Shown piece after piece: positions 1-9,397 of a stretch of DNA of 46,116 nt. The notes under the pieces are model-generated. The model did not search any database. It saw only the letters and a list, made by a program, of their open reading frames with translations, and was not told where the DNA came from. Origin of the DNA: an uncultured Sphingomonadales bacterium (GTDB lineage: Bacteria > Pseudomonadota > Alphaproteobacteria > Sphingomonadales > Sphingomonadaceae); the NCBI GenBank assembly GCA_903834285.1, contig CAILIO010000383.1, forward strand, positions 1 to 46,116, in the 5' to 3' direction. Made by a program: the position numbers and the translations under genes. Position 1 is the stretch's first letter. Every line of letters begins with the position of its first letter.

Positions 1-1
1 C

Positions 2-3000
2 TACCCTTATCTCGCGCGTACCATCTGGGGCGATGTCGAAAACTTCCGCGTCGCGGACGGCAGCGTCATGGGCGATTGGCGCGGCGATGCCGGGCGCTGG
101 GAGTCCGGCTACTGGAGCCGCTGGAAAGGCGCATGGGCTTATACCCAGGGCGATTTCGCCATTGCGCATGAGGACGGCTCGTTCTCGTTCCACGGCCGCT
201 CGGATGACGTGATCAACGTCTCGGGCCACCGCATGGGCACCGAGGAAATCGAGGGCGCGGTGCTTCGCGACAAGGCGCTCGATCCCAATTCGCCGGTCGG
301 CAACGTTCTCGTCGTTGGCGCACCGCATCGCGAGAAGGGCCTCACCCCGCTCGCCTTCGTCGTCCCCGTCGCGGGCCGCAAGCTCACCGAGGAAGACCGC
401 CAACGCCTGTTCAGTCTCGTCCGCACCGAAAAGGGCGCGGTCGCGGTTCCCGCCGATTTCATCGAGGTCAGCCAGTTCCCCGAAACACGCTCGGGCAAGT
501 ACATGCGCCGGATGGTCCGTGCGCTCGTCGAAGGCGGCGATCTGGGTGACGTCACCACCCTGCGCAACCCGGAAAGCCTGACCGAGCTCAAGACCGCGAT
601 CGACGCCTGGCAGCGCCAGCAGCGCCTTTCGGAAGAGCAGTCGCTGTTCGAGCGCTACCGCTACTTCCTGATCCAGTACAACGCGGTGGCCCCCGGCAAG
701 CGCGTCGCCACCGTCACGGTCACCAACCCGCCGGTCAACGCGCTGAACGAACGCGCGATCGACGAGCTGGTGATCGTCGTCGAGCACCTTTCGCGCAAGG
801 ACGATGTAGTCGCGGTCGTGTTCACCGGTGAAGGGACATCTTCGTTCGTCGCGGGCGCGGACATCCGGCAGATGCTGGAGGAAATCCACAGCCTCGATGA
901 AGCGCTGGTTCTGCCCAACAACGCGCAACTCGCCTTCCGCAAGATCGAGATGATGGGCAAGCCTTGCATTGCGGCGGTCCAGGGCGTCGCGCTCGGCGGT
1001 GGCATGGAATTCGCGCTCGCCTGCCATGTCCGCGTGGCGGAGACGACCGCGCGCTTCGGCCAGCCCGAAATCCGGCTGCGCCTGCTTCCGGGCTATGGCG
1101 GCACGCAGCGCCTGCCACGCCTGCTGGCGGAGCGCCACGGCGCGACCGGCGTGCGCGATGCGCTCGATCTCATCCTCGGCGGGCGCAGCATCGATGCGAC
1201 GCAGGCGGCAGAGATTGGCCTCGTCGATGTGCTGGCCGAAGGCAGCCGCGATGCCCTTGCCGAAGCCCACGCCATGGTGCGCGATTGGGTGAAGCACGGC
1301 ACCGCCAGCGCACTCGGCAAGGCCTTCGCCGCGCGTGAGGAAGCGACCGTCCTGTGGGAAAAGCCCTCCAGCGTCGATCTCGATGCCGTGCTTCAGGACG
1401 ACTTCCTCCAGCGCATCCTGCGCCAGCTCAATTGGGCCGGACGCGGCACCGCAGGCGCCCGCGCACTCGATGCCGTGCGCACGGGCCTCGTTTCAGGGCT
1501 CTCGGCTGGCATTGCCCGCGAGGCCGCGCTGTTTGCCGAGGCGATCATCGATCCCGAAGGCGGCAAGACCGGCATCCGCCAGTTCATGGACAAAGTCGCG
1601 CCGCCGCTCCCCGTCCGCCGCGACGGCGTGTGGATCGACAGCGAGCACGAGACACGCGCCGCCGAGCTGGAAGCGAATGGCGACCTGCTCCCCGTCGGCG
1701 CGCCGTTCTATCCCGGCGTAACCGCGATCCCGCCGTACCAGTATGCCTTCGGCATAGCCCGCGACGCCGATACCGGCTCCCCGCGCTTTGGCCCGCCCGC
1801 GACGCACGAGCGCGAACTGATCGTCAAGGTGCCCGAGCCCGCGCCCAACGAAGCGCTGCTCTACATGCTGACCAGCGAGGTCAACTTCAACGATATCTGG
1901 GCGCTCACCGGCATCCCCGTCTCGCCGTTCGACAGCCACGAGGAAGACGTGCAAATCACCGGCTCGGGCGGCATCGCGCTTGTCGCCGCGCTCGGCAGCG
2001 AGACGCGCTCGGAAGGCCGCGTCAAGGTCGGCGATCTTGTCACGGTTTATTCGGGCACCAACGATCTGCTCTCGCCCGCGGTCGGTAACGATCCGATGTA
2101 CGCGGATTTCTCGATCCAGGGCTATGAAACCGAAACGGGCAGCCACGCGCAGTTCCTGACCGTGCAGGCGCCGCAAATGCACAAGGTCCCGCCGAACCTC
2201 ACGCTGGAGCAGGCGGGCAGCTATGTGCTGAACCTCGGCACGATCTCGCGCTGCCTGTTCACCACCTTGCAGATCGCGCCGGGCCGCACGCTCTTCGTCG
2301 AAGGCGCCGCCACCGGCACCGGGCTCGATGCGCTGCGCTCCTCGGTGCGGACTGGCCTGCAGGTTACCGGCCTCGTCTCCAGCCCGGACCGTGCTTCATT
2401 CATCACCGGCCAGCAGGGCGCGGTCGGCGCGATCAACCGCAAGGACCCGCGCTTCGCCGATCTCTACACGACCGTGCCCGAAGACACCGAGGCGGCCCGC
2501 GCCTGGGAAGCCGCCGGTGCGTCGCTGGTGGAGGAATACAAGGCGCTCAACGGCGGCAAGCTGGCCGACTACGTCGTCAGCCATGCCGGCGAGACGGCGT
2601 TCCCGCGCAGCTTCCAGCTGCTAGCCGAAAATGGCACGCTGGCGTTCTACGGTGCGTCCTCGGGGTATCACTTCAGCTTCATGGGCAAGCCCGGCAAGGC
2701 GAGCCCCGAAGATATGCTGCGCCGCGCCGCGCTGCGCGGCGGCGAGGCGGTGCTGATCTACTACGGTCCCGGCTCGGACGCGCTGCTCGACGACATGGGC
2801 CTTGAGATCATCGAGGCCGCACGCCGCTTCAACGCGCGCAGCGTCGTGACCACAACCACCGACGGCCAGCGCGAGTTTCTTGGCTCGCTGGGTCTGGAAG
2901 ATGCGATCGAGGGCATCGTCAGCCTTGAAAGCATTCGCCGGCGCGAGGGCGACAACTTCCTCTGGCCCGACACGATGCCGCGCCTGCCCGATGCCAAGGT

Positions 3001-3556
3001 GGATATCGAGGTCTTCAAGGCGGCCGTGCGCGACTATCAGGACCGCGTGATGAAGCCGTTCGGCTCGGCCATCGGCAAGATCCTGCGCTCGCCCGACAAC
3101 CCGCGCGGCGCGCCCGATCTGGTGTTCGAGCGGACCGGGCAGGACACGCTCGGCGTTTCGACCTCGCTGGTGAAGCCCTTCACCGGGCGCGTGGTTTTCG
3201 CCGAGGACTGCGCCGGCAGCCGCTTCACCTTCTACGCGCCGCAAGTCTGGACCCGCCAGCGCAAGATCCTCATGCCCACGGCCGCAATCCTCGGCACGCA
3301 CCTCTGCAATGCCTTCGAGGTCGCGCGCATGAACGACATGATTGCGGCGGGCCTCCTCGAAGTGACCGAGCCAGAAGTCGTCGGCTGGGACGGCCTGCCC
3401 GAGGCCCATCAGTCGATGTGGGACAACCGCCACTCGGGCGCGACCTATGTCGTCAACCACGCCCTGCCCGCGATGGGCCTGCGCAGCCGCGACGCGCTGC
3501 TCGAGGCTTGGGCGGTTCTCGGGGCGACTGAAGAAGCGGAGGCCGCCGATGGCTGA
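2..3556 (+). CDS. pcs: Propionyl-CoA synthase (trifunctional acyl-CoA synthetase / enoyl-CoA hydratase / acrylyl-CoA reductase), 5'-truncated by the window edge
   Basis: Frame is open from base 2 (YPYLARTIWGDVENFRV...). C-terminal acyl-CoA synthetase motifs GRSDDVINVSGHRMGTEEIE and TRSGKYMRR; crotonase domain (GVALGGGMEFALACHVRVAE...FGQPEI); then a crotonyl-CoA reductase-like MDR domain. This three-domain order is characteristic of Pcs. Adjacent to mcr. Confidence 0.9.
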   Translation, partial: YPYLARTIWGDVENFRVADGSVMGDWRGDAGRWESGYWSRWKGAWAYTQGDFAIAHEDGSFSFHGRSDDVINVSGHRMGTEEIEGAVLRDKALDPNSPVGNVLVVGAPHREKGLTPLAFVVPVAGRKLTEEDRQRLFSLVRTEKGAVAVPADFIEVSQFPETRSGKYMRRMVRALVEGGDLGDVTTLRNPESLTELKTAIDAWQRQQRLSEEQSLFERYRYFLIQYNAVAPGKRVATVTVTNPPVNALNERAIDELVIVVEHLSRKDDVVAVVFTGEGTSSFVAGADIRQMLEEIHSLDEALVLPNNAQLAFRKIEMMGKPCIAAVQGVALGGGMEFALACHVRVAETTARFGQPEIRLRLLPGYGGTQRLPRLLAERHGATGVRDALDLILGGRSIDATQAAEIGLVDVLAEGSRDALAEAHAMVRDWVKHGTASALGKAFAAREEATVLWEKPSSVDLDAVLQDDFLQRILRQLNWAGRGTAGARALDAVRTGLVSGLSAGIAREAALFAEAIIDPEGGKTGIRQFMDKVAPPLPVRRDGVWIDSEHETRAAELEANGDLLPVGAPFYPGVTAIPPYQYAFGIARDADTGSPRFGPPATHERELIVKVPEPAPNEALLYMLTSEVNFNDIWALTGIPVSPFDSHEEDVQITGSGGIALVAALGSETRSEGRVKVGDLVTVYSGTNDLLSPAVGNDPMYADFSIQGYETETGSHAQFLTVQAPQMHKVPPNLTLEQAGSYVLNLGTISRCLFTTLQIAPGRTLFVEGAATGTGLDALRSSVRTGLQVTGLVSSPDRASFITGQQGAVGAINRKDPRFADLYTTVPEDTEAARAWEAAGASLVEEYKALNGGKLADYVVSHAGETAFPRSFQLLAENGTLAFYGASSGYHFSFMGKPGKASPEDMLRRAALRGGEAVLIYYGPGSDALLDDMGLEIIEAARRFNARSVVTTTTDGQREFLGSLGLEDAIEGIVSLESIRRREGDNFLWPDTMPRLPDAKVDIEVFKAAVRDYQDRVMKPFGSAIGKILRSPDNPRGAPDLVFERTGQDTLGVSTSLVKPFTGRVVFAEDCAGSRFTFYAPQVWTRQRKILMPTAAILGTHLCNAFEVARMNDMIAAGLLEVTEPEVVGWDGLPEAHQSMWDNRHSGATYVVNHALPAMGLRSRDALLEAWAVLGATEEAEAADG

Positions 3557-3571
3557 CCGACCGCGACGAAC

Positions 3572-3594
3572 GACCGCGCCGCAATAGCGCGGTC
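3572..3594 (+). other. Perfect 8-bp stem hairpin (GACCGCGC-CGCAATA-GCGCGGTC) in the pcs-mcr intergenic region
   Basis: Exact inverted repeat 3572-3579 / 3587-3594; no U-tract follows, so not a canonical intrinsic terminator. Confidence 0.6.
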
Positions 3595-3676
3595 CCCCTC
3601 CCAGCTGCCCTCCCCAGGCCCACTACCACCTCAATCCCGCGCGCTGGATTTCGCGCGCATTCTTCAGGAGAGTGAC

Positions 3677-6600
3677 ATGGCCAAGGCAAAGACTATCGCC
3701 CCCGCGCCGCTCGCAGCGCCCGCTGGCACCCCCACGACCACCGGCCGCCTCGCAGGCAAGATCGCGCTCGTGACGGGCGCTGCCGGCAATCTCGGCGGTT
3801 ATATCGTGCGGCACTATCTGGCCGAGGGCGCAACCGTGGTGATGACCGGCCGCACCGAGGCCCGCCTCGAAGCGGCGGCCGAAGCGATGCGCGCGGCCAG
3901 CGGAGTCGATGCCTCGCGCCTTGCCACCGTGATCCTCGATGGCGGCGATCCGCAGTCGGTTCGCGATGGCGTTGCCGATGTCGTCAGCCGTTTCGGGCGC
4001 ATCGACATCCTCGTCAACAACGCCGGTTCGGCCGGCCCCAAGCAGCCGATCGAACAGCTGCCGTTCGACGAAGAAGAACTCGCGGCCCTCCAGAAGCGCG
4101 GCTCGAACGATACAGAGACCGTCCCGGCCGCGATGCGCAACATCTTCGGCGTCGCGTGGAACCTCGCCCGCACGGTCGCCGCGGCGATGCCCGAGGGCGG
4201 CTCGATTATCAACGTCTCGACCATCTTCTCGCGCACGCCCTATTATGCGCGCGCGGCCTATGTCGTCCCCAAGGCGGCGATGAACGCATGGTCGCGTGAG
4301 CTTTCGCTCGAGCTCGGGCCGCGGGGCATTCGCGTCAATCTCGTCTTCCCCGGCCCCATCGAAAGCGAGCGGATCCGCACCGTGTTCGCCGCGATGGACA
4401 CGATGCGCGGCGATGAGCAGGGCACCACTGCCAACACCTTCTTCGACATGATGTCACTGGAGCGCAGCACCGGCGGCGCGCCCAAGGCCAAGACCTTCCC
4501 GGTGCCGGACGACATCGCCTCGACCTGCGTATTCCTCGGCAGCGACGAATCCGCCGCTTATAATGGGCACGATTTCGAAGTGACCCACGGCATGACCGTG
4601 CGCAAGGAAGAGCGCTCCACTTATCTTGCACGCCCCACCATGCGCTCGATGGACGGCGCGGGCCTCGCGATCCTCATCGCGGCCGGTGAAGGCTGGGAAG
4701 AAGCGCTCGAGATCGCGAAGATCCAGATCGCCTGCGGCACCAACGTGCTCCTCGGCGTGCCGCGGCAAGCCGACGTCGCCATCGCGCAGGCGCGTGCCAA
4801 GGCGGAAGGGATCAGCGACGCGCTCACCATCGTGCGCTTCAACCGCACCGAGCCCGCCACGATCGAGGCTGCGCTCGCCACCTACACCGAAAGCAACACG
4901 CCGATCACCGGCGCGATCTTCATGCCGGTCTATGGCCCGCAGGAATTCGGCGGCCGCCTCGTCGATGCTGAAGACGATGTGATCGAGACTTTCATGGATG
5001 TCGAACTCGTCGGCGCCATGGCGCTCGCCCGCACGCTAAGCCGCTACTGGAAGCGCCATGGCTCGCTGCTCCAGGCGCCGCGCTTCATCTTCATGTCGAA
5101 CGCCAGCGACGGCAAGGACAACGTCTACGCCAACGTGCTGCGCGCCGCGATCGAGCAGCTCATCCGAATCTGGCGCGATGAATCCGAGATCGACGTCGCC
5201 CATGGCCGCCGCCGTCAGGGCGAATGGGGCAACCAGATCGTGCGCTTCAGCAATGCGGAAAGCGAAAACACCCGCTTTGCCGCCGGGCATGCCGCACGCG
5301 TGCTGATCAAGGAAAGCAAGATCGCAGAAGTCACGCTCTATGTGCCCCGCAGTATTGGCGAGGCAACGGGCGCGCGCAAGGCGATGGCGGGTTTCAGCGA
5401 GAACATCACCGGCCTGCATCTCGGCAAGGTTGCGCTGATCACCGGCGGCTCGGCCGGCATCGGCGGCCAGGTTGCGCGCCTCCTCGCGCTGGCAGGCGGC
5501 AAGGTCATGATGGTCGCCCGGCGCGAGAGCGAGCTGGCCGTCGCCCGCGCGCGGATCGTGAGCGAACTGGAAGACATCGGCTTCGCCGGGGTCGAGCGGC
5601 GCGTCCAGACCATGGCCGGTATGGACGTTAGCAATCTCGACAGCCTCAAGGCGGCCGTCGACGCCACGATCAAGGCCTTCGGGCGGATCGACTACCTCAT
5701 CAACAACGCCGGCGTTGCGGGCGCGGAAGAGATGGTCGTCGACATGAGCCTCGACGCTTGGAACTACACGCTCGACGCCAACCTCATCTCGAACTTCGTG
5801 CTGATGCATCACGTCGTGCCGATCATGAAGACGCAAGGCTCTGGCTACGTGCTCAACGTCTCGTCCTACTTCGGCGGCGAGAAATACCTCGCGGTCGCCT
5901 ATCCCAACCGCTCCGACTACGCCGTCTCCAAGTCCGGCCAGCGCGCAATGGTGGAATCGATGGCGCGCTACCTCGGGCCCGAAGTGCAGTTCAACGCGAT
6001 CGCCCCCGGCCCGGTCGATGGTGACCGCCTGGCCGGCACAGGCGGCAAACCCGGCCTGTTCGAGCGGCGCGGCAAGCTGATCCTTGCCAACAAGCGCCTC
6101 AATGCGATCCACGCCGCGGCGGTCAAGTCGCTCCGGCGCGGGGTGCGGGTGGAGGCGCTGCTCGGCCGCCTCACGCGCAACGATACTGTCCGCATGTCGC
6201 ACGATACCAACAACCCGCGCGAAATTCGCGAGTTGGCCTTGGCCTGCGCGCGCGAGGGTGACGGCGTGTGCACCTGGGACCGGTATCTGATGACGCCAGA
6301 CATCGCCGCCAAGCTCGTCAAACGGCTGCGCGGCGCCGGCTATTTTCTTGATAGCCCCGAGTGGGCGGACAGGCCCGATACCCAGGAGGCTAACTCCGGT
6401 TGGTTGCTCAAGACCCCGCCCGAGGACCAGCCCTTCCTCCCCGGCGACAAGATCGCGGTCGAGGCCAAAAAGGTCGGCACGGGCGTGCTCTCGCAGCTCT
6501 TCCTCGGCAAGATGCCGACCGAGACCGACGTGGCGCAGGCGACCGTGTTCTTCCTCGCCGACCGCGCCGTTTCGGGCGAGACCTTCATGCCCTCGGGTGG

Positions 6601-7387
6601 CCTCAGCGTCGAACGTTCGACCACCGAGCGCGAACTGTTCGGCAGCCCCAAACAGGAACGGCTCGACCAGATGCGCGGCCGCACCGTGTGGATGATCGGC
6701 GAGCACCTCACCGACTACCTTGCCGAAACCGCGCGGCAGTTCATCGTGGATTGCCACGTCGCGCGCGTGGTGATGATGACCGGCACCGAGGGCGCCTTCA
6801 CCGCGCTCAAGGAGCAGCTCGACGATCTCGAAAGCCCACCGCTCGAATATGTCGGGCTGGAAGGCGGCGTCGAGGCTGCGATGGACGAAGCGATCCGCCA
6901 ATGGGGCTATCCCACCACGATCGTCTCGACCCCCATGCAGCCGCTGCCGAACCGGCTGTTCGCGGTTGATGCGCTGCTCACGCCGGAGGAATTCCGCGGC
7001 CTGGTGGGCGACAACCTGACCAATCATTTCCGCGTCGCCCGCAAGGCCTCGCTCTATGATGATTGCCAGCTCGTCCTCGTTTCGCCCGACGTGCCGATGG
7101 GCGACAAGAGCCCGGCCTTCGCGCTTGCCAACTTCATCAAGACGACGCTGCACTCGTTCACCGCCACGTTGGCCGTGGAGAACGAGCGCCTCGTTCACGG
7201 CGCACCGGTCAACCAGATCAACCTTACCCGCCGCGTCCGGTCGGAAGAGCCGCGCGACCTTGACGAGCATCTCGAAGAAGTGAAGCGCTTTGCCCGCGCG
7301 GTGCTCCTCGTCGGCACTCCCCTCCCGGATGCCGAAGATTCGCGCTATCGTGCGCGCATCTATCGCGGGATGTCGATGACGGTGTAG
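3677..7387 (+). CDS. mcr: Bifunctional malonyl-CoA reductase (two tandem SDR modules)
   Basis: 1236 aa; N-terminal SDR (GKIALVTGAAGNLGG; YVVPK) and C-terminal SDR (GKVALITGGSAGIGG; YAVSK), matching the Chloroflexus/Erythrobacter-type Mcr size and architecture. AGGAG ribosome-binding site at 3666-3670. Confidence 0.92.
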   Translation: MAKAKTIAPAPLAAPAGTPTTTGRLAGKIALVTGAAGNLGGYIVRHYLAEGATVVMTGRTEARLEAAAEAMRAASGVDASRLATVILDGGDPQSVRDGVADVVSRFGRIDILVNNAGSAGPKQPIEQLPFDEEELAALQKRGSNDTETVPAAMRNIFGVAWNLARTVAAAMPEGGSIINVSTIFSRTPYYARAAYVVPKAAMNAWSRELSLELGPRGIRVNLVFPGPIESERIRTVFAAMDTMRGDEQGTTANTFFDMMSLERSTGGAPKAKTFPVPDDIASTCVFLGSDESAAYNGHDFEVTHGMTVRKEERSTYLARPTMRSMDGAGLAILIAAGEGWEEALEIAKIQIACGTNVLLGVPRQADVAIAQARAKAEGISDALTIVRFNRTEPATIEAALATYTESNTPITGAIFMPVYGPQEFGGRLVDAEDDVIETFMDVELVGAMALARTLSRYWKRHGSLLQAPRFIFMSNASDGKDNVYANVLRAAIEQLIRIWRDESEIDVAHGRRRQGEWGNQIVRFSNAESENTRFAAGHAARVLIKESKIAEVTLYVPRSIGEATGARKAMAGFSENITGLHLGKVALITGGSAGIGGQVARLLALAGGKVMMVARRESELAVARARIVSELEDIGFAGVERRVQTMAGMDVSNLDSLKAAVDATIKAFGRIDYLINNAGVAGAEEMVVDMSLDAWNYTLDANLISNFVLMHHVVPIMKTQGSGYVLNVSSYFGGEKYLAVAYPNRSDYAVSKSGQRAMVESMARYLGPEVQFNAIAPGPVDGDRLAGTGGKPGLFERRGKLILANKRLNAIHAAAVKSLRRGVRVEALLGRLTRNDTVRMSHDTNNPREIRELALACAREGDGVCTWDRYLMTPDIAAKLVKRLRGAGYFLDSPEWADRPDTQEANSGWLLKTPPEDQPFLPGDKIAVEAKKVGTGVLSQLFLGKMPTETDVAQATVFFLADRAVSGETFMPSGGLSVERSTTERELFGSPKQERLDQMRGRTVWMIGEHLTDYLAETARQFIVDCHVARVVMMTGTEGAFTALKEQLDDLESPPLEYVGLEGGVEAAMDEAIRQWGYPTTIVSTPMQPLPNRLFAVDALLTPEEFRGLVGDNLTNHFRVARKASLYDDCQLVLVSPDVPMGDKSPAFALANFIKTTLHSFTATLAVENERLVHGAPVNQINLTRRVRSEEPRDLDEHLEEVKRFARAVLLVGTPLPDAEDSRYRARIYRGMSMTV

Positions 7388-7399
7388 CGGGACGGTTTG

Positions 7400-8341
7400 A
7401 TGGAATACCTGGCGTTCGAAAAGCCGATCGAAGCCCTCGCGAAGCGCGCCGCCGCACTCCGCGAGGGCAAAGGCGTCTCTGGTGAAGGCGAGGCGGAGGC
7501 GCTGATGCTCGACGAGCGGGCGCACCGCCAGCTCGGGGACATCTACGCGCGGCTCACCCCGTGGCAGCGAACGCAAGTGGCGCGGCATCCTTCGCGGCCG
7601 CATTTCGTCCACTATGTGCAGGGTCTGTTCGAGGACTTCCTGCCGCTGGGCGGCGACCGGCTCTATGGCAATGACCAGGCGATCATCGGCGGCTTCGCGC
7701 GGCTTGGCGGGCGCCCGGTGATGGTCATCGGCCATGCCAAGGGCGAAGATACCGCCTCGCGCCTGAGGCACAATTTCGGCATGGCGCGCCCCGAAGGCTA
7801 TCGCAAAGCCATCCGCCTGATGGAAATTGCCGACCGCTTCGGCCTCCCCGTCATCACGCTGGTCGATACGCCGGGCGCGTTCCCCGGCGTCGATGCAGAG
7901 GCGCGCGGACAGGCCGAAGCCATTGCGCGCAGCACCGAGAAGTGCCTCGAAATCGGCGTGCCGCTCGTCGCCGTGATCGTCGGCGAAGGTGGCTCGGGCG
8001 GCGCGGTCGCGCTCGCCAGTGCCAACCGCGTGCTGATGCTCGAACATGCGGTCTACTCGGTGATCTCGCCCGAAGGCTGCGCCTCGATCCTGTGGCGCGG
8101 CGCGGACCGCGCGCCCGATGCAGCCGAAGCGATGAAGATGACCGCGCCCGATCTCATGCAGCTCGGCGTGATCCACCGCGTGGTCTACGAGCCCATCGGC
8201 GGCGCGCACCGCAACCACGCCGAGACGATCAAGCGGCTCAGCACCGCGCTGCGCGCGGAGCTGCAGGACCTGACCTCGCTGACGGCTGAAGAATTGCGTG
8301 CCGACCGCTGGTCGTTCTTCATGAAGCTGGGTTCGATTTGA
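7400..8341 (+). CDS. accA: Acetyl-CoA carboxylase carboxyltransferase subunit alpha
   Basis: MEYLAFEKPIEALAKR...HPSRPHFVHYVQGLFEDFLPLGGDRLYGND...GMARPEGYRKAIRLM...VDTPGAFPGVDAEARGQAEAIA; classic AccA. ATG at 7400 preferred to TTG at 7397. Confidence 0.93.
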   Translation: MEYLAFEKPIEALAKRAAALREGKGVSGEGEAEALMLDERAHRQLGDIYARLTPWQRTQVARHPSRPHFVHYVQGLFEDFLPLGGDRLYGNDQAIIGGFARLGGRPVMVIGHAKGEDTASRLRHNFGMARPEGYRKAIRLMEIADRFGLPVITLVDTPGAFPGVDAEARGQAEAIARSTEKCLEIGVPLVAVIVGEGGSGGAVALASANRVLMLEHAVYSVISPEGCASILWRGADRAPDAAEAMKMTAPDLMQLGVIHRVVYEPIGGAHRNHAETIKRLSTALRAELQDLTSLTAEELRADRWSFFMKLGSI

Positions 8342-8345
8342 CCGC

Positions 8346-8747
8346 ATGCCTGAAAGCGCGATCGAAAACGAGCGAGACGACCGCGAAGTGCTGCATGGCA
8401 TGCGCGGCGGCCCCGGCAGCGTCACGCTTCGCCACTTCCGATTTGACGGAAAGGGCGCGCCGACGCGCTTCCTGATCCTTGAAATCCCGCCTGGCGCCGC
8501 CGAGGGCAGCCACACCCATTACGCGGACGACCGCAACGGCACCGGTGCCTACGAGGAATTCTACTACGTCATCGCGGGGCGCGGCCTCGCAACGCTGGGC
8601 GACGAGACGTACCCCGTCGCGACCGGCGACTACTGGCATGCCCCGCTCGATCTGCCGCGCGGGCTGGCCAATGCCGATCCGGTTGAAGTGCTCAAGGTTC
8701 ATCTGACCGTGGTGCTGCGCGATCCGGACAGGCCAGAGCAGCCCTAA
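8346..8747 (+). CDS. Cupin-domain protein
   Basis: Starts 5 nt after accA; cupin-like GSHTHYADD...YEEFYYVIAGRGLATLGDETYPVATGDYWHAP. Confidence 0.75.
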   Translation: MPESAIENERDDREVLHGMRGGPGSVTLRHFRFDGKGAPTRFLILEIPPGAAEGSHTHYADDRNGTGAYEEFYYVIAGRGLATLGDETYPVATGDYWHAPLDLPRGLANADPVEVLKVHLTVVLRDPDRPEQP

Positions 8748-9385
8748 AGGCGCAGGCAGGCCTCTTCGGCGATGGCCCTCGCGCGCGTCGGCGCGGCTCC
8801 CAGCCCAGTCAGGCCCAGCACCAGCATCGCATGGAGCGCCGTACGCGCGGCATCGTTGCCGGGCCGCTGCTCGACGAGGTTGGCCATGAGAATTTGGCAC
8901 AAGCCCAGCCAGTAGAGCACCCCGCCATCCCGCGCTTCTTCGCGCACCAGTCCTGCGCCAAGCGCCACGGCCAGATCGTGTACCAACCCGCGGTTGAGCG
9001 GATGGCTGCTGAGCGTCGAGCTTGCATGGCTGCGCAGCAGGACAATCGTGCGCTTGGGCTCGGCCAGCGCGAACACTGCGCCGGTGCGCATGCCGCCTGC
9101 AATCCGCAGAAGCGGATCGGCTACTTCGGCATTGGCCGCGCTAATGCGGCCTTCCAGTTCGAGCCGGACCTCATCGCCAATTGCCGATGCGAACGCAGGT
9201 TTGTCGGAAAAGTGATTGAAGAAGCTGCCTTTCGCGACGCCTGCCCGCGCCACAACCTCATCGATCGGGATCGCGTCGATCGGCTTTTCGGCCAGTAGTT
9301 CGAAGCCGGCAGCGATCAGAGCGCTGCGTGTGCGTGCCGCCCTGGGGGACAGCGTGGGGGGTAACAGGACGGGATGCGATGCCAT
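8744..9385 (-). CDS. TetR/AcrR family transcriptional regulator
   Basis: N-terminal HTH: RTRSALIAAGFELLAEKPIDAIPIDEVVARAGVAKGSFFNHFSDKPAF. Confidence 0.9.
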   Translation of the reverse strand: MASHPVLLPPTLSPRAARTRSALIAAGFELLAEKPIDAIPIDEVVARAGVAKGSFFNHFSDKPAFASAIGDEVRLELEGRISAANAEVADPLLRIAGGMRTGAVFALAEPKRTIVLLRSHASSTLSSHPLNRGLVHDLAVALGAGLVREEARDGGVLYWLGLCQILMANLVEQRPGNDAARTALHAMLVLGLTGLGAAPTRARAIAEEACLRL

Positions 9386-9397
9386 GTCTTAGCATAC

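Noticed and set aside
2621-3460. 279-aa minus-strand ORF in pcs, and similar shadow ORFs at 9402-10394, 23233-24285, 24207-25583 and 31730-33046
   Set aside because: All overlap well-supported genes and show the composition of GC-driven shadow frames.
5036-8515. 1159-aa ORF on the minus strand, antisense to mcr, accA and the cupin gene
   Set aside because: Opposes clearly recognisable genes; low-complexity Arg/His/Ala/Asp-rich translation with no domain is typical of antisense frames in high-GC DNA with strong third-position bias.
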